This document shows positions 19,301 to 29,033 of a stretch of DNA of 64,000 nucleotides, piece by piece. The translations under genes were made by a program, and so were the position numbers. The stretch spans positions 2,067,501 to 2,131,500 of the forward strand of contig NZ_JALJWR010000001.1 in NCBI RefSeq assembly GCF_024169315.1, given 5' to 3'. How positions within the stretch are numbered: position 1 is the stretch's first letter; the number at the start of each line of letters is the position of its first letter. Source of the stretch: Pseudomonas migulae (GTDB taxonomy: Bacteria > Pseudomonadota > Gammaproteobacteria > Pseudomonadales > Pseudomonadaceae). A model generated the notes under the pieces. It worked only from the letters and a program-made list of their open reading frames with translations, made no database searches and was not told the DNA's origin.

Positions 19301-22300
19301 AGTGCAGCGTGGTCACGCCGTATTGCTGAACAAGCTGCGCAATCCGGTGTGGATCGCGGTGCTCACCGGGACCGGCGATCAGCAAGCGTGCACCGGTGAT
19401 CAGCGGCCAGAAGCATTCCCACACTGAGACGTCGAAACTGATCGGCGCTTTTTGCATCAGCACGTCGGTGTCGTTAAGGCGATAGGTGTCCTGCATCCAT
19501 TGCAGGCGTTCGGCGAGGGCCGCGTGGGTGTTGCCGACGCCCTTCGGCTGGCCGGTGGAGCCGGAGGTGTAAATCACGTAAGCGAGGTTGTCGCCGTGCA
19601 GATGCAGGCCCGGCGCCTGGCTCGGCCAGTTCTCCAGATGCAGCGCATCCATGGCGATCACGCTGACGCCTTCGGTGGCCGGCAAGCGATCAAGCAATTG
19701 GGTTTGGGTCAGCAGCAATTCCACGCCGCTGTCGCTGAGCATGTACGCCAGGCGCTCGGCCGGGTAATCCGGGTCCAGCGGCACGTAGGCACCACCGGCC
19801 TTGATGATCGCCAGCAGGCCGATCAGCAACTGTGGCGAACGCTCGGCAGCGATGGCCACGCACACATCCGGGCCGACGCCTTTGTCGCGCAGGTAATGCG
19901 CGAGACGGTTGGCCTGGGCGTGCAGTTCGGCGAAGTCCAGGCTGCCGCCGTCCCACAGCAGCGCGGTGCGTTCCGGCGTCAGGCGGGCCTGTTCGTGGAG
20001 CAGTTCCGGCAGCCACTGGCTGGCTGGCGTGCACGGTGCGGCGCTCCAGTTTTCCTGCTGATCGTGCTCGCTTGGCGCCAACAGTTGCAGGTCGCCGATG
20101 GCCGTTTTCGGTTGCTCGCAGATGGCGCGCAGCAGATTGCTGAAATGCTCGGCCAGTCGCTCAATGGTGGTGGCGTCGAACAGTTCGCTGGCGTAGTCGA
20201 ACGACAGGCTCAGGCGACCGTTACGGTCTTCTTCGCTGTGCAGCTGCAAGTCGAACTTGGCTTCGCGGCTGTGCCACGGCAGTTCTTCGGCAAGCAGACC
20301 GGGCAAGCGACGCAATGCGCTCAGGTCACGCTGCTGGTGGTTGAACATGACCTGGAACAAGCCCTGTTCGCGGGCCTGCGGGAATGCTTCGAGCAGTTGT
20401 TCGAACGGCAGGTCCTGATGCGCTTGTGCGCCCAACGCGTTGTGTCGGGTTTGCGCCAGCAACTCAACAAACGGCAACCGCGAATCCACCTCGGCGCGCA
20501 GCACCTGGGTGTTGATGAAGAAGCCGATCAGGCCCTGGGTTTCCAGGCGTGGGCGGTTGGCGTTCGGCACGCCGATGCGGATGTCGCGCTGGCCGCTGTA
20601 GCGATGCAGCAGGCTCTGGAACGCCGCGAGCAACAGCATGAATGAAGTGGAATCGTGGGCCTGGGCGGCCTGGCGAATGGCATCGCTCAGGGTTGCGTCC
20701 AACCGGACGGTGTGGCGCGCGGCGCTGCGCATGTGGAGTGCCGAACGCGGGTGATCGGTGGCCAAGCTCAGCGTCGGATGCTCATCGCCCAACTGCGTTT
20801 TCCAGTAGGCCAGTTGCCGTTCGCCCTCGCCTTGCGCCAGCCATTGGCGCTGCCAGCTGCCGTAGTCGGCGTATTGCGTCGGCAGCGGCGCGAGTGTTGC
20901 CGTTTGCCCTTGGGACACGGCGGCATACAGGCGCGAGAACTCGTCGATCAGCACGTTCAACGACCAGCCATCGGCGATGATGTGGTGCAGCGTCACCAGC
21001 AATTGGTGATCCTCATCATCCAGGCGCACCAGCGTCACCCACAACAGCGGGCCTTTCTCCAGATCGAACTGGGCGTGCGCTTCGTCCTCGCGGATTTGCT
21101 GCGCACGGGCTTCACGCTCGGCGACGGGCAAATCGCTGATGTCGATCAGTTGCAGGTTGAATTCGCCCGCGGCATCGACCTGTTGCAGCGCCACGCCGTC
21201 ACGCTCGAAGAAACGTGTGCGCAGGGATTCGTGGCGTTCGACCAGTTGCTGGAAGCTGGCGCGCAAGGCGTCTTCGTCCAGTTCGCCACGCAGGCGCAAG
21301 GCACCGGGAATGTTGTAGGCGCTGCTGTGCGGGTCCAGTTGCCAGGTGATCCACAGGCGGTTTTGCGCGAGGGATTGCGGCAGCGCTTCGCTGCGCGACA
21401 GTGTGCTGATCGCCCCTTGGGCCGGGCCACCGTCCTGTTGTTGCTGTGCGACCGCGGCAGTGAATGCGCCGAGGGTCGGTGCTTCGAACAGCAGGCGCAG
21501 GTTCAGCTCCAGACCGAGCGCTTCGCGCAGGCGCGCCACCACTTGAGTGGCGGCGATGGAGTTGCCGCCGAGCAGGAAGAAGTGGTCATCGGCGTTGACC
21601 TGCTGGACCTGCAATTGCTCGGACCAGATCTGGCCGATCAGGGTTTGCAGCTCGGAACCCGACTCGGTTTTCGCCGCGTTTTCAGTGGTCGCCGACGGGA
21701 ACACCGCGTAGCTGTCGAGGCTGCCGTCCGCCAAGCGATTACGGCACGCCGAGCGTTGCAGTTTGCCGCTGGAAGTCTTGGGCAAGGCGCCCGGATTGAG
21801 CAACACCACCACGCTCGGCGCTTCCTGATACGCCTCGGCCACCGCCTGGCGAATGGCTTTGATCAGCGCTTCGGGCGGCAGGATTTTCTGCACACTGCGG
21901 CTGATTTCCGCGGCGATGCCGATACCTTCCTGACCCTCGATGTTCACCGCGAACGCGGCGACGCGACCTTTGCGCACCACTTCCACTTCCCGCTCGACGG
22001 TCTGTTCGATGTCTTGTGGGTACAGGTTGTGGCCGCGAACGATCAGCATGTCTTTCAGGCGCCCGGTGATGAACAGCTCACCGTCGCGCATGAAGCCCAG
22101 GTCACCGGTGCGCAGCCAGGTTTTTCCGGCGTGCTGGACGAAGGTTTTGGCGCTGGCCTCGGGGTTGCGCCAGTAGCCGTGGGCGATGCTCGGCCCGGTG
22201 GCCCAGACTTCGCCGATCGCGTTGTCGGCGATTTCGTTGAGCGCCAATGGATCGACAATCAGCACCGCGTGATCCGGCTGACTGATGCCGCAACTCATGA

Positions 22301-23390
22301 TCGCGCTGCCCTCGCCCGCCTCGGCACGGTTTTGTGCCAACGCCTGATCGTCCACCCGCAGATTGCCGATGCCTTCGCCACGCGGTGTGCCAGCGACGAA
22401 TAACGTGGCTTCCGCCAACCCATAGGACGCCATGAAACTGTCCGAGGTGAAACCGCAGCTCGCGAACTTCTCGGCGAAACGCTCCAGGGTGTCGAGGCGG
22501 ATCGGTTCGGAACCGGAATACGCCACGCGCCAGCCGCTCAGGTCGAGGCGTTCCAGCGCCGATTCGCTGACCCGCTCGCTGCACAGTCGATAGGCAAAAT
22601 CCGGCCCGCCGCTGATGGTGCCGCCGTATTCGCTGATCGCTTCCAGCCAGCGCAACGGCCGGCCAAGGAAATACGCCGGCGACATCAACACGCACGGCAC
22701 GCCGCTGAAAATCGGTTGCAACAGACCGCCGATCAACCCCATGTCGTGGTACAGCGGCAGCCAGCTGACGATCACATCATCCGGGTTCAGGTCGATACCG
22801 AAACCATGGCGAATCAGCAGTTCATTGGCCACCAGGTTGCCGTGGCTGACTTGCACACCTTTAGGCAACGCGGTGGAGCCGGAGGTGTATTGCAGGAACG
22901 CGATGTGATCGCCGTCAAGGTTCGGCTCGGCCCAATGCTGCGCCAGCGCGGCATCAAGGGTATCGACGCACAGCAGCGGCGGCGCGCCTTCGATTTGCTG
23001 CAAGGCGTCGCGCAGGCTGGCGCTGGTCAATAGCAGACGCGGTTCGGCGTCACTGATGATCGACAGCAGGCGCTCCTGATGATGACGCTTGGCCGACTCC
23101 GGCGGATAAGCCGGCACCGCAATCACGCCCGCATACAGGCAACCAAAAAACGCCGCGACGTAATCCGGACCGCTGGGAAACAACAGCACCGCGCGATCAC
23201 CGAAATCGGTCTCGGCCTGCAACGCACCGGCAATGGTGCGCGCCCGTTGATCCAGCTCGCGATAACTGAGCACTACGGCCTGATCCGGGGTTTCGGCGAG
23301 AAAACGCAAGGCCACCCGGTCCGGCGTCAGGGCCGCGCGGCGCTGAAGGGCTTGGACCAGTGAGCCAGGTATTTCGAACGCGTCGGTCAT
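10392..23390 (-). CDS. pvdL: Pyoverdine chromophore peptide synthetase PvdL
   Basis: This 4332-residue nonribosomal peptide synthetase starts pyoverdine assembly. Domains in order: acyl-CoA ligase (about 1-580, core [11 protein letters not shown] near 168), carrier ([10 protein letters not shown], 607), condensation (HHIIADGW, 804), adenylation (1277), carrier (1665), condensation (HHIVTEGW, 1860), adenylation (2339), carrier with GGDS (2735), epimerisation ([10 protein letters not shown], 2914), condensation (NHHILIDAW, 3392), adenylation (3877), carrier (4267). No thioesterase is present. This is the PvdL layout: fatty acyl start, L-Glu, D-Tyr, L-Dab. The last adenylation domain has D-I-W at the first specificity positions (FDISVWQ), in line with Dab. 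The start at 23390 has AGGAAA and follows a PvdS-type box. MbtH and PvdH are probable helpers. Confidence 0.97.
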   Translation of the reverse strand: MTDAFEIPGSLVQALQRRAALTPDRVALRFLAETPDQAVVLSYRELDQRARTIAGALQAETDFGDRAVLLFPSGPDYVAAFFGCLYAGVIAVPAYPPESAKRHHQERLLSIISDAEPRLLLTSASLRDALQQIEGAPPLLCVDTLDAALAQHWAEPNLDGDHIAFLQYTSGSTALPKGVQVSHGNLVANELLIRHGFGIDLNPDDVIVSWLPLYHDMGLIGGLLQPIFSGVPCVLMSPAYFLGRPLRWLEAISEYGGTISGGPDFAYRLCSERVSESALERLDLSGWRVAYSGSEPIRLDTLERFAEKFASCGFTSDSFMASYGLAEATLFVAGTPRGEGIGNLRVDDQALAQNRAEAGEGSAIMSCGISQPDHAVLIVDPLALNEIADNAIGEVWATGPSIAHGYWRNPEASAKTFVQHAGKTWLRTGDLGFMRDGELFITGRLKDMLIVRGHNLYPQDIEQTVEREVEVVRKGRVAAFAVNIEGQEGIGIAAEISRSVQKILPPEALIKAIRQAVAEAYQEAPSVVVLLNPGALPKTSSGKLQRSACRNRLADGSLDSYAVFPSATTENAAKTESGSELQTLIGQIWSEQLQVQQVNADDHFFLLGGNSIAATQVVARLREALGLELNLRLLFEAPTLGAFTAAVAQQQQDGGPAQGAISTLSRSEALPQSLAQNRLWITWQLDPHSSAYNIPGALRLRGELDEDALRASFQQLVERHESLRTRFFERDGVALQQVDAAGEFNLQLIDISDLPVAEREARAQQIREDEAHAQFDLEKGPLLWVTLVRLDDEDHQLLVTLHHIIADGWSLNVLIDEFSRLYAAVSQGQTATLAPLPTQYADYGSWQRQWLAQGEGERQLAYWKTQLGDEHPTLSLATDHPRSALHMRSAARHTVRLDATLSDAIRQAAQAHDSTSFMLLLAAFQSLLHRYSGQRDIRIGVPNANRPRLETQGLIGFFINTQVLRAEVDSRLPFVELLAQTRHNALGAQAHQDLPFEQLLEAFPQAREQGLFQVMFNHQQRDLSALRRLPGLLAEELPWHSREAKFDLQLHSEEDRNGRLSLSFDYASELFDATTIERLAEHFSNLLRAICEQPKTAIGDLQLLAPSEHDQQENWSAAPCTPASQWLPELLHEQARLTPERTALLWDGGSLDFAELHAQANRLAHYLRDKGVGPDVCVAIAAERSPQLLIGLLAIIKAGGAYVPLDPDYPAERLAYMLSDSGVELLLTQTQLLDRLPATEGVSVIAMDALHLENWPSQAPGLHLHGDNLAYVIYTSGSTGQPKGVGNTHAALAERLQWMQDTYRLNDTDVLMQKAPISFDVSVWECFWPLITGARLLIAGPGEHRDPHRIAQLVQQYGVTTLHFVPPLLSLFIDEPLTAECTSLRRVFSGGEALPAELRNRVLELLPAVQLHNRYGPTETAINVTHWHCSTADGERSPIGRPLGNVICRVLDSDLNPVPAGVPGELCISGIGLARGYLGRPSLTAERFVVDPLGEQGARLYRTGDRARWTADGVIEYLGRLDQQVKLRGFRVEPEEIEARLLAQNGVAQAVVLVRETAAGAQLIGYYAATETSETEDAQTARLKTALAAELPEYMVPAQLMRLEAMPLSPSGKLDRRALPEPQWQVREHVEPVTELEQQIAAIWHEVLGLKQIGLRDDFFALGGHSLLATQIISRTRQACDVELPLRALFENSELGAFAEQVQQIQASGSTNKQPPIEKIDRSQPVPLSYSQQRMWFLWQMEPDSPAYNVGGMARLRGVLDVGRFETALQALIMRHETLRTTFPSVYGVAQQRVHPETGMRMDWKDFSALDADGREWAVQQLADDEAHKPFDLETGPLLRACLVKTAEQEHYLVLTLHHIVTEGWAMDIFARELSALYEAFVDDRESPLAPLPVQYLDYSVWQRQWLESGERQRQLDYWTAQLGREHPLLELPADRPRPPVQSHQGELFRFDLSDELAARVRAFNAHNGLTLFMTMTAALAVLLYRYSGQTDLRIGAPVANRIRPESEGLIGAFLNTQVLRCQLDGQMSVGELFEQVRHTVIEGQSHQDLPFDHLVEALQPPRSAAYNPLFQVMCNVQRWEFQQSRTLAGMTVEYLANDARATKFDLNLEVTDLDHRLGCCLTYSTDLFDEPRIARMAGHWRNLLEALLADPQQRLSELPLLEASEQQNLLDSLGVEPGEHRLDQCIHHLFSEQALARKEAPALTFAGETLSYAELDSRANRLAWMLRERGVGPQVRVGLALERSLEMVIGLLAILKAGGAYVPLDPEYPLDRLHYMIEDSGVGLLLSDAAMFNALGDLPSTVARWCLEDDAAELANYPATELPFISLPQHQAYLIYTSGSTGKPKGVVVSHGEIAMHCRAVIERFGMRADDCELHFYSINFDAATERLLVPLLSGAQVVLRAQGQWDAEEICGLIRRHNINILGFTPSYGSQLAQWLATQGETLPVRMCITGGEALTGEHLQRIRAAFKPSLFFNAYGPTETVVMPLASLAPEQLEDGMGSVPIGSVIGARVAYILDADLALVPQGATGELYVGGAGLAQGYHDRPDITAERFVANPFVADGGRIYRTGDLVRQRADGLVEYLGRIDHQVKIRGFRIELGEIETRLLEHESIREAVVLALDAPSGKQLVGYLVTEVADRDEAQQSELREALKAHLKSQLPDYMVPTHLILLASMPLTANGKLDRRALPAPDPELNRQHYVAPSNDLELTLAQIWCEVLNVAQVGLNDNFFELGGDSILSIQVVSRARQQGIHFSPRDLFQHQTVQTLAAVASRTEQVTAEQGLLTGESRLTPIQHWFFDTDMPERQHWNQALLLEPTVALEPHRLEQALLAVIEQHDALRLRFTETAGAWTAAHQKVGGAPVLWQVRVSAMDKCAALFADAQRSLDLEQGPLMRVLLVDGPEGQQRLFFAIHHLVVDGVSWRVLLDDLQTVYRQLAAEQSVKLPAKTSAFKDWAARLQAYAGSESLREELSWWQSQLAGPSVELPCDRPEGGRQNRHADTVSVRLDSEYTRQLLQQAPSAYRTQVNDLLLTALARVLCRWSGHESALIQLEGHGRETLFDEIDLTRTVGWFTSAYPLRLTPLNIEEAAGQGASIKAIKEQLRGVPHKGLGYGVLRYLADDQCREAMAALPVAPITFNYLGQFDQSFGADALFRPLDEAVGAAHDPRAPLPNELSVDSQVYGGELVLRWTFSTERHDPQTIRELADAYLGELQSLIEHCLDDEAGGLTPSDFPLAKLTQPQLDALPIPAAAIEDVYPLTPMQEGMLLHTLLEPGTGLYYMQDRYRINSELDPQRFAEAWQAVIARHEALRASFCWNVGEDMLQVIHKPGSTPIEYLDWTAIAEGEQEPKLQALLKSEREAGFDLLNQAPFHLRLIRVGEARYWFMMSNHHILIDAWCRSLLMADFFEIYTALGDGREAQLTVPPRYRDYIGWLQRQSLAEARQWWKTNLQGFERTTPIPSDRPFLREHAGDSGGMIVGDRYTRLDARDGAQLRELAQAHQLTINTFAQAAWALVLRRLSGDRDVLFGVTVAGRPVDMPEMQRTVGLFINSIALRVKMPEDDQRCSVRQWLSSLLDSNMQLREYEYLPLVSIQENSELPKGQPLFDSLFVFENAPVEVSVLDRAQSLNATSDSGRTHTNFPLTAVCYPGDDLGLHLSYDQRYFDESTVERMLGEFKRLLLALVEGFHGDMADLPLLGAEEQDFLIHGCNQSEHDYPLEQSYVALFEAQVAQHPQRIAASCLDQQHSYVELNQRSNRLGHALIAAGVGLDQPVALLAERNLDLLGMIIGSFKAGAGYLPLDPGLPSQRLSRIIDLSRTPLLVCTQACREQAVALLEEFSCANRPRLLVWEEVQASDVSLVNPGIYSGPDNLAYVIYTSGSTGLPKGVMVEQRGMLNNQLSKVPYLDLSDADVIAQTASQSFDISVWQFLAAPLFGARVDIVPNTIAHDPQGLLAHVAAQGITVLESVPSLIQGMLAQERMRLDGLRWMLPTGEAMPPELAHQWLLRYPDIGLVNAYGPAECSDDVAFFRVDMASTRGSYLPIGTPTDNNRLYLLDGTLDLVPLGAVGELCVAGTGVGRGYVSDPLRTAQVFVPNPFGEPGDRLYRTGDLARRRSDGVLEYVGRIDHQVKIRGYRIELGEIEARLHEQPEVREAAVGVQEGVNGKHLVGYLVATDSSLNPTERLERIKQRLRAELPEYMVPLHWLWLERMPLNANGKLDRKALPALEIGQLQSQDYQAPRNELEQTLADIWAEVLKVEKVGVRDNFFELGGHSLLATQIASRVQKSLQRDVPLRAMFECSTVEELAEYIDGLAAGDITEEKVDRLNDLMAELEGL

Positions 23391-23544
23391 GAGGTTTCCT
23401 GCCTGAATTCGGCTTGCAAGTGGAATCGGTTTTCTGATGTCACGCCCCTTCAGGGCATGCAGGACGCGGTCTTCGCCGACCGCGCAAGGCATTGGGAATG
23501 CTGTTTTGGCCGGGGCTTGCGCCCGGAGCCATTCACCAATGAGA

Positions 23545-23569
23545 ACGGATGACGTCTTGAAATAATTAG
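23545..23569 (-). promoter_or_regulatory. PvdS iron-starvation box for pvdL
   Basis: The minus strand reads CTAATT (23564-23569), 16 bases, CGT (23545-23547). This differs from the consensus CTAAAT by one base. It lies about 155 bp upstream of the pvdL start, implying a long leader. Confidence 0.7.
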
Positions 23570-23661
23570 TCGGCAGGCTTGATCGTCAACGGGGGCGCGG
23601 CTGCGTCAGTGTGTCGCAGTTCTCACTGCGCACCCTGGAAGAGCATTACTTCTCTTTCTCA

Positions 23662-23680
23662 ATTGACAATCATTATCATT
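23662..23680. promoter_or_regulatory. Fur box at the pvdS promoter
   Basis: ATTGACAATCATTATCATT closely matches the 19-bp Fur consensus built from repeated ATWATN units. It overlaps the -35 element and spacer of the pvdS promoter, so Fe-Fur should block RNA polymerase directly. Confidence 0.88.
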
Positions 23681-23691
23681 CAGAATAATTT
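23663..23691 (+). promoter_or_regulatory. Sigma-70 promoter of pvdS
   Basis: A perfect -35 TTGACA (23663-23668) is followed by a 17-base spacer and a poor -10 TAATTT (23686-23691). It lies about 70 bp upstream of the pvdS start and is covered by the Fur box. Confidence 0.65.
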
Positions 23692-23762
23692 GTCGCTCGA
23701 TGTGTAGGACGGCTCCGATTCTCCCGTCGTCCCACGACCCTATTTGCAGCAAGGTGATTTCC

Positions 23763-24311
23763 ATGACGGAACAAGTATCCACAAGCAGGTGCGATTCACC
23801 GCTACTTCAGGCATTCGTCGACAATCGACTGATTCTGGTCAAGATTGCTGCCCGTATCACCGGCTGCCGGTCACGTGCCGAAGATGTGGTTCAGGATGCG
23901 TTCTTCCGCCTGCAATCGGCGCCGCAGATCACCTCCTCGATCAAGGCTCAGCTCAGTTACCTGTTCCAGATCGTGCGCAACCTGGCGATCGATCACTACC
24001 GCAAGCAGGCGCTGGAACAGAAGTATTCGGGGCCTGAAGAGGAAGGGCTGAACGTGGTGATCCAAGGTGCTTCGCCGGAAACCTCGCACATCAATTTCTC
24101 GACCCTGGAAAACATCGCCGACGCGTTGACTGAGCTGCCGAGCCGCACCCGCTACGCCTTCGAGATGTACCGCCTGCACGGTGTGCCGCAAAAGGACATC
24201 GCCAAGGAACTCGGGGTGTCGCCGACCCTGGTGAATTTCATGATTCGCGATGCGTTGGTGCATTGCCGCAAGGTGTCGGGCAGTCGTGCGGATACGTTTG
24301 CCCGTCGTTAA
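23763..24311 (+). CDS. pvdS: ECF sigma factor PvdS
   Basis: This 182-residue ECF sigma factor directs RNA polymerase to pyoverdine promoters of the form TAAAT-N16-CGT. Region 2 is seen in RAEDVVQDAFFRLQ (about 40-53) with NLAIDHYRKQALEQ after it. Region 4 is seen in LPSRTRYAFEMYRLHGVPQK and the helix-turn-helix AKELGVSPTLVNFMIRDALV (about 120-170). The start at 23763 gives the usual PvdS N-terminus. The gene is divergent from pvdL with 372 bp between, and has a Fur box on its own promoter. In known systems an anti-sigma factor (FpvR) also restrains it; that gene is not in this window. Confidence 0.97.
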   Translation: MTEQVSTSRCDSPLLQAFVDNRLILVKIAARITGCRSRAEDVVQDAFFRLQSAPQITSSIKAQLSYLFQIVRNLAIDHYRKQALEQKYSGPEEEGLNVVIQGASPETSHINFSTLENIADALTELPSRTRYAFEMYRLHGVPQKDIAKELGVSPTLVNFMIRDALVHCRKVSGSRADTFARR

Positions 24312-24314
24312 AAG

Positions 24315-24398
24315 CTTCGCGGGCAAGCCTCTCTCCTACAGGTTCGAGTCGTTGTGACGAACAACACGAACCTGTAGGAGCGAGGCTTGCCCGCGAAG
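24315..24398. repeat. REP doublet between pvdS and acetyltransferase
   Basis: Inverted 32-base arms of the CTTCGCGGGCAAGCCT family with few mismatches, placed between the convergent pvdS and acetyltransferase genes, where it could end both transcripts. Confidence 0.88.
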
Positions 24399-24436
24399 AC
24401 TGACTCAAGACCGAAAACGATCTTGAGCCCCAAGCA

Positions 24437-25441
24437 TCAAGCCAACACACACCGCTCAAAAAACCGCTCCCGCCCCAACACCATCAACGCTGCACGCTTG
24501 TGCGGGAAGTCGAACTCTTTCTCGCAGTGAAAACGCTGGCCCTGCATATACCCGATCATCTTCGCGTTATCGGCGCGAGGCTCGGCAACCACCCGCTGGG
24601 TGCGTGGATCGTCGAGAAACAGGTAATGCGTCAACGCCGATAACCAGCTCGCCACCTTGTGCGGACCGCGATGATTTTCCTCGCCAACCAGCATGTGAAT
24701 GCCACGGTCGTAATCGCCCGCCTCGTAGAACGGCGCGATGCGGTCTTCCTTGGCCCAGTAGGCTTCGAAATAGGCAAACGGCTGATCGTCGAAACAGCCG
24801 ATCAGCGTCACAGTGTGCGGATCGGCTTCGAGTTTGCTCAGGTACTCGCGATGCTGTTCGAGGCTGCCCTCTTCCTGCCAGAAACTCGCGACCCGCGCAC
24901 TGTTCTGCCAGCGGTTGAACCGCGCGAGGTCGAGGTCGATGTCCACCGTTCGCAGGGAAATCCATGCGCCCAGTCGGGCATCGAAACGCCGATAGACTTC
25001 ACCGCGTGGTTTCACTGGCCGCAACGGATGACGCTTGCCGCCGCTGATCACCATTTGCTGGGGATAGCTGCCGGTCAGCGCCTGGCTCAGCCACGGTTGC
25101 GGCAACTGCCAGAACAAGGTGCGCTCGCAGCGATACTGGCTGGCGATTTCGGTGGGGATCAGTAATCCGCTGAGCAAGTCTTCAACGGGCGCTTCATCGA
25201 GGTGCCACGTCAGGTGCTGACACGCGGGGTCGCGGGCAAACAACCAATAACAGGCGGCCCACACTGCCTGAGTGTCGAGGCGTGTTTCGATCCGCACCTG
25301 CAACTCGGGCGCGCGCGTCAGTTGCAGGGTAACCAGCGGTTGCGCGTCCAGGCTCAGACTCAGCCGGTTAACGCTTTCTTCAGCGACAAGGCGATGCCCT
25401 GTCGGCAAGGCCAGGGCGGTCAGGTCATTCAGATCGGGCAT
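24437..25441 (-). CDS. Siderophore-type GNAT acetyltransferase (IucB/PvdY-like)
   Basis: This 334-residue protein has an N-terminal region of its own and a C-terminal acyltransferase domain (about 150-330) of the IucB/AlcB/RhbD type, which acylates hydroxylamines of siderophore precursors. Typical features are QNSARVASFWQEEGS, FEAYWAKEDRIAPFY, DRGIHMLVGEENHRGPHKV and RVVAEPRADNAKMIGYM. A clear PvdS box lies upstream (25482-25506), so it belongs to the pyoverdine regulon. The best guess is acetylation of N5-hydroxyornithine, as for PvdYII of type II P. aeruginosa. This would suggest a pyoverdine with acetyl-hydroxyornithine, though other acyl donors cannot be excluded. Confidence 0.85.
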   Translation of the reverse strand: MPDLNDLTALALPTGHRLVAEESVNRLSLSLDAQPLVTLQLTRAPELQVRIETRLDTQAVWAACYWLFARDPACQHLTWHLDEAPVEDLLSGLLIPTEIASQYRCERTLFWQLPQPWLSQALTGSYPQQMVISGGKRHPLRPVKPRGEVYRRFDARLGAWISLRTVDIDLDLARFNRWQNSARVASFWQEEGSLEQHREYLSKLEADPHTVTLIGCFDDQPFAYFEAYWAKEDRIAPFYEAGDYDRGIHMLVGEENHRGPHKVASWLSALTHYLFLDDPRTQRVVAEPRADNAKMIGYMQGQRFHCEKEFDFPHKRAALMVLGRERFFERCVLA

Positions 25442-25481
25442 GGGTCGGGCTCACGGTAATCGTCGACAGTTCAACGATGTG

Positions 25482-25506
25482 ACGTCAGCCAGCGCGGAAA
25501 ATTTAA
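25482..25506 (-). promoter_or_regulatory. PvdS iron-starvation box for acetyltransferase
   Basis: The minus strand reads TTAAAT (25501-25506), 16 bases, CGT (25482-25484). TAAAT and CGT are exact. It is about 41 bp upstream of the gene start. Confidence 0.85.
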
Positions 25507-25540
25507 GCGACGCAGGCAAACACGCGACCTTTTCGCGTGC

Positions 25541-26335
25541 TCAACTGCCCGGAACCGGCACCACCGCGATCTTGTACGGATCGAAAATCTTCAGCATCTG
25601 GCCGTTGTCGCGCAATCCTTGCAACAACTTGCCAAAGGCCTCGCCGCTGATGGGCGCTGAAGGACGAAGAATGGCGTAGTGGTGATAGACCTGATCGACG
25701 CGCTCCGACACCAGCAACTGATCGGCGACCTTCTCGTTGCGCAGCAGGTAATCGCTCAGGTAAGAGCGCGTCACCAGGGCAATGTCGGCGCGCCCGCGCA
25801 GTACCATCAGCAGGTTGCTGTCGTGGGAATAGGTCAGCGTGGCGTTGTAGTTTTGCGCGAGGACTTTCGGGTCGGCATTGAAGTTGGCGAACTCGTAGTG
25901 ATAGCCGCTGAACAGCGCCAGACGCTTGCCGGCGAGGTTGGCGAAATAGTTCTGCTGACGATTCGGTATGTGTTGCGCGACAAAAATTTCCGCGTCTTCC
26001 AGCCCCATGTCGACGCTGGTGTGGGGGATGTCCTTCCAGCCCCAGCCCGGGTTCTCGAAAATCGCCATGTCCACCCGGCCCTGCTTGAAGTCACCGAAGC
26101 GTCGCGGAATGGACGTCGGCACCAGCACGAACTGATAGTCGCTTTGCAACGCATTGAGTGCTTCGACCAACTGCGGCAGCAGTCCGGTGTCGGCTCCGGA
26201 TTCCGGGCGCACGGTATAAGGCGGGAAATGCGCTGCACCGACCCGCACGAGCTGTGCAGCCGGGGACGGCAAGACCCACAACGCCGCGAGCGCCGCCAGC
26301 AAAAGCCGCGAGGCCGTCCGAATTGGCGAAGACAT
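25541..26335 (-). CDS. Periplasmic solute-binding protein, SBP_bac_3 family
   Basis: This 264-residue secreted protein looks like a family 3 extracellular solute-binding protein (amino-acid type). A signal peptide ends near SPAAQ (residue 28). The binding fold begins LVRVGAAHFPPYTVRPESGA, with GLLPQLVEALNALQ, VDMAIFENPGW, LAGKRLALFSGYHYEF and a second lobe DIALVTRSYLSDYLL. No permease or ATPase gene is adjacent, so it may work with a distant transporter or act as a sensor or orphan. The start ATG at 26335 has GGGAAG upstream; a TTG one codon earlier opens the longer frame. It lies between the PvdS-controlled acetyltransferase and the terpene cluster, with no visible PvdS box of its own. Confidence 0.8.
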   Translation of the reverse strand: MSSPIRTASRLLLAALAALWVLPSPAAQLVRVGAAHFPPYTVRPESGADTGLLPQLVEALNALQSDYQFVLVPTSIPRRFGDFKQGRVDMAIFENPGWGWKDIPHTSVDMGLEDAEIFVAQHIPNRQQNYFANLAGKRLALFSGYHYEFANFNADPKVLAQNYNATLTYSHDSNLLMVLRGRADIALVTRSYLSDYLLRNEKVADQLLVSERVDQVYHHYAILRPSAPISGEAFGKLLQGLRDNGQMLKIFDPYKIAVVPVPGS

Positions 26336-26428
26336 CAAAACTTCCCACTCCCCAAAAAAATACGCTTCAATCCATTCAAACTAGGCGGTTTCGGCCACTT
26401 AGCCAGTTTCCTGCGACCCTGAACGAAA

Positions 26429-27055
26429 TTATTGTTTTTCCTTCAGCACCAGTATCAACGCTTCATCGGCCAATTGATCGAGGTTCATGCTGCCATCTGC
26501 GCGATACCAGGTCGTGGTCCAGGACAGCGCACCGGTCAGAAAACGGCGAGTGATGAACACGTCCCCCCGGATGAAACCTGCGTCCTTGGCCTCCCCCAGC
26601 ACCTGCAGCCAGAGGTCTTCATAGATGTCGCGCAGCGCCAGGACCTTTGCCTGGCCGTCTTCGGACAGCGAACGCCACTCATACACCAGCACCGCCATGG
26701 CCTCGCCGCTGCCGCCCATGATCGACTGCAATTCACAGCGAATCAGCGCCAGCACCCGCTCGCGCACGTTGTCGGCTTCAGCGATCGCGGCACGCATCAA
26801 TGCGGTGTTGTAGCGAATGGTTTCCTCCATCACTGCCCGCAGGATCTCGTCCTTGCTTTTGAAGTGATGAAAAATACTTCCCGACTGAATGCCCACGGCA
26901 CCGGCCAGATCGCGCACCGTGGTGCGTTCAAAGCCTTTATTGCGGAACAGGTGAGCCGCCACTTGCAGCAGTTTGCCACGGGCGCTGTCCGGGTCGGTCA
27001 ACTGGCCGCTGTCGACCAGTTCGCGCATGACCCTCAGGGCTTTTTGCTCGTCCAC
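26429..27055 (-). CDS. atuR: TetR-family repressor AtuR
   Basis: This 208-residue TetR-type regulator is divergent from atuA, as AtuR is in P. aeruginosa, where it represses the acyclic-terpene genes. The N-terminal helix-turn-helix is seen in AAHLFRNKGFERTTVRDLAG and IQSGSIFHHFKSKDEILRAV (about 30-75). The C-terminal domain would bind an inducer, possibly an acyl-CoA intermediate. The start is taken as GTG at 27055 because GGAGAG lies five bases upstream; the longer frame to 27280 would cross both operators and into atuA. Two matching 18-bp operators lie in the atuR-atuA gap, so it probably controls itself as well as atuABCDEF. Confidence 0.88.
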   Translation of the reverse strand: MDEQKALRVMRELVDSGQLTDPDSARGKLLQVAAHLFRNKGFERTTVRDLAGAVGIQSGSIFHHFKSKDEILRAVMEETIRYNTALMRAAIAEADNVRERVLALIRCELQSIMGGSGEAMAVLVYEWRSLSEDGQAKVLALRDIYEDLWLQVLGEAKDAGFIRGDVFITRRFLTGALSWTTTWYRADGSMNLDQLADEALILVLKEKQ

Positions 27056-27127
27056 CCGTTCTCTCCTACAGTCGTATTCACCGCTAAAACAGCGGGGTTG
27101 CGCGGGCAATTTAAGCTGACAAAGACA

Positions 27128-27145
27128 ACCAAGCAAGCGCTCGGG
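27128..27145. promoter_or_regulatory. AtuR operator 1
   Basis: ACCAAGCAAGCGCTCGGG matches the reverse complement of operator 2 at 16 of 18 positions. It is an imperfect inverted repeat of ACCAAGC half-sites with a 4-base spacer. Confidence 0.75.
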
Positions 27146-27170
27146 CCGAAGATATTTCAGCCATTTACAA

Positions 27171-27188
27171 ACCAAGCGCTTGCTTGGT
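27171..27188. promoter_or_regulatory. AtuR operator 2
   Basis: ACCAAGCGCTTGCTTGGT has perfect 7-base inverted half-sites ACCAAGC/GCTTGGT with a 4-base spacer. It is 31 bp upstream of the atuA start, and its centre is 43 bp from operator 1. AtuR of P. aeruginosa is known to bind two inverted repeats at the atuA promoter. Confidence 0.8.
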
Positions 27189-27218
27189 AGTCTCGATTCA
27201 CGTTTGTCGGAGGTGGCT

Positions 27219-29021
27219 ATGGAAAAGGCTGTGCCTGAAACGATACGCATCGGTTGTGCCAGCGCCTTCTGGGGCGACACTTCGACCGCTGCCGCGCAAC
27301 TGGTGGAAGGCGGGCGCCTGGACTATCTCGTGTTCGATTATCTGGCCGAAATCACGATGTCGATCATGGCCGGCGCGCGGATGAAAGATCCACAGGCCGG
27401 CTACGCCAGTGACTTCATCGAAGTCCTCAGCCCACTGCTGGAGCCACTCGCCGAACAGAAAATCCGCGTCATCAGCAACGCTGGCGGCGTCAATCCACAC
27501 GCCTGCGCCGCTGCGCTGCAAGCGGCCTGCGACAAGGCTGGCGTGCCGCTGAAGATCGCGGTGCTGCTGGGTGATGACCTGCAACCGCAGTTCAAACAGC
27601 TGAGCAGCCTTGGCCTCCATGAAATGTTCAGCGGCGCCCCCTTGCCACCGATGTGCGTTTCCACCAATGCCTACCTCGGCGCGCCGGGCATTGTCGAAGC
27701 CTTGCGTCTGGGCGCGGACATCGTGATCACCGGACGCGTGGTCGACAGTGCCGTGGTCAGCGCTGCGCTGGTGCATGAATTCGGCTGGTCCTGGCACGAT
27801 TACGACAAACTCGCTCAAGCCGCCCTGGCCGGCCACATCATCGAATGCGGCGCGCAGTGCACCGGCGGCAACTTCACCGATTGGCGCGACGTGCCAGACT
27901 ACGAACACATCGGTTTCCCCATCGTCGAAGTCAGCGCCGACAGCCAGTTCATTGTCAGCAAACCCGAAGGCTCCGGAGGCCTGGTGACGCCGTTGACCGT
28001 CGGCGAGCAAATGTTTTATGAAATCGGCAACCCGCAGGCTTATCTCTTACCTGACGTGGTCTGCGATTTCACCCAGGTCAAACTTCAGCAACAAGGCAAA
28101 AATGCGGTTCAGGTGCATGGCGCAAAGGGCTTGCCTCCAACGGATCAATACAAGGTCAGCGCGACGTATCCGGACGGTTTCCGCTGCACCGCCAGTTGCC
28201 TGATCGCCGGCATCGATGCGGTGGACAAGGCCCGGCGTGTCAGCGAAGCAATCATCAACAAGACCTCGGAAATCTTCAGCCAGCGCGGCTGGGCGCCCTA
28301 CAGCGAAGTGAACATCGAACTCCTGGGCAGCGAGGCGACCTACGGCCCGCATGGCCAGCGACAGGACAGCCGCGAAGTGGTGATCAAACTCGCCGTGCGC
28401 CACCCGAGCAAACAGGCGTTGATCGTGTTCTCCCGGGAAATCGCCCAGGCCGCCACCGGCATGGCGCCGGGGCTGACCGGGATCGTCGGCGGGCGGCCGA
28501 CGGTGTATCCGCTGATCCGGCTGTTCTCGTTCCTGATCGACAAAAGCGCCTGCACGCTGGACATTGATCTCAACGGTCAGCGTCACCCGTGTGCCCTGCC
28601 CGCTCTCGACGCGCTCACCACCGCAGACCTGCCGGTGCCGTTCGAACCACCGAAACCCACCGGTCGCGCCGACGCCAGCGTGGCGCTGATCAAGCTCGCG
28701 GTCGCACGCTCCGGCGACAAGGGCAATCACAGCAACATCGGCGTCATGGCCCGCGAGCCGGAGTACCTGCCGTGGATTGCAGAAGCCTTGACCCCGGCCG
28801 TGATCGTCGACTGGATGAGCCACGTGCTCGACCCGATTCACGGACGCGTCGAGCGCTGGTATCTGCCCGCGACCCACAGCCTTAACTTTCTGCTGGAGAA
28901 CGCTCTGGGCGGTGGTGGCGTGGCCAGCCTGCGGATCGACCCGCAAGGCAAAGCCTTCGCCCAACAACTGCTGGACATCCAGATTCCGGTGCCTCAGCGC
29001 ATCGCCGACCAGGTCAACTAG
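27219..29021 (+). CDS. atuA: Acyclic terpene utilization protein AtuA
   Basis: This 600-residue protein is the first gene of the terpene cluster. The family (DUF1446, about 7-450) is required for growth on citronellol and geraniol in P. aeruginosa, but the reaction is not settled. Conserved stretches include [74 protein letters not shown] and [16 protein letters not shown]-terminal domain (about 485-590, [20 protein letters not shown]) follows and is often found fused to it. The ATG at 27219 has GGAGG at good spacing. It is followed after 12 bp by atuB and begins an operon that appears to run to atuF. Confidence 0.93.
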   Translation: MEKAVPETIRIGCASAFWGDTSTAAAQLVEGGRLDYLVFDYLAEITMSIMAGARMKDPQAGYASDFIEVLSPLLEPLAEQKIRVISNAGGVNPHACAAALQAACDKAGVPLKIAVLLGDDLQPQFKQLSSLGLHEMFSGAPLPPMCVSTNAYLGAPGIVEALRLGADIVITGRVVDSAVVSAALVHEFGWSWHDYDKLAQAALAGHIIECGAQCTGGNFTDWRDVPDYEHIGFPIVEVSADSQFIVSKPEGSGGLVTPLTVGEQMFYEIGNPQAYLLPDVVCDFTQVKLQQQGKNAVQVHGAKGLPPTDQYKVSATYPDGFRCTASCLIAGIDAVDKARRVSEAIINKTSEIFSQRGWAPYSEVNIELLGSEATYGPHGQRQDSREVVIKLAVRHPSKQALIVFSREIAQAATGMAPGLTGIVGGRPTVYPLIRLFSFLIDKSACTLDIDLNGQRHPCALPALDALTTADLPVPFEPPKPTGRADASVALIKLAVARSGDKGNHSNIGVMAREPEYLPWIAEALTPAVIVDWMSHVLDPIHGRVERWYLPATHSLNFLLENALGGGGVASLRIDPQGKAFAQQLLDIQIPVPQRIADQVN

Positions 29022-29033
29022 AGGACTGCCGCC

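Noticed and set aside
23391..23492. N-terminal extension of pvdL to 23492
   Set aside because: The true start at 23390 has a good ribosome site and the family N-terminus; the extension shows no family sequence.
27056..27280. N-terminal extension of atuR to 27280
   Set aside because: It would run across both operators and overlap the atuA start; a GTG with a good ribosome site exists at 27055.
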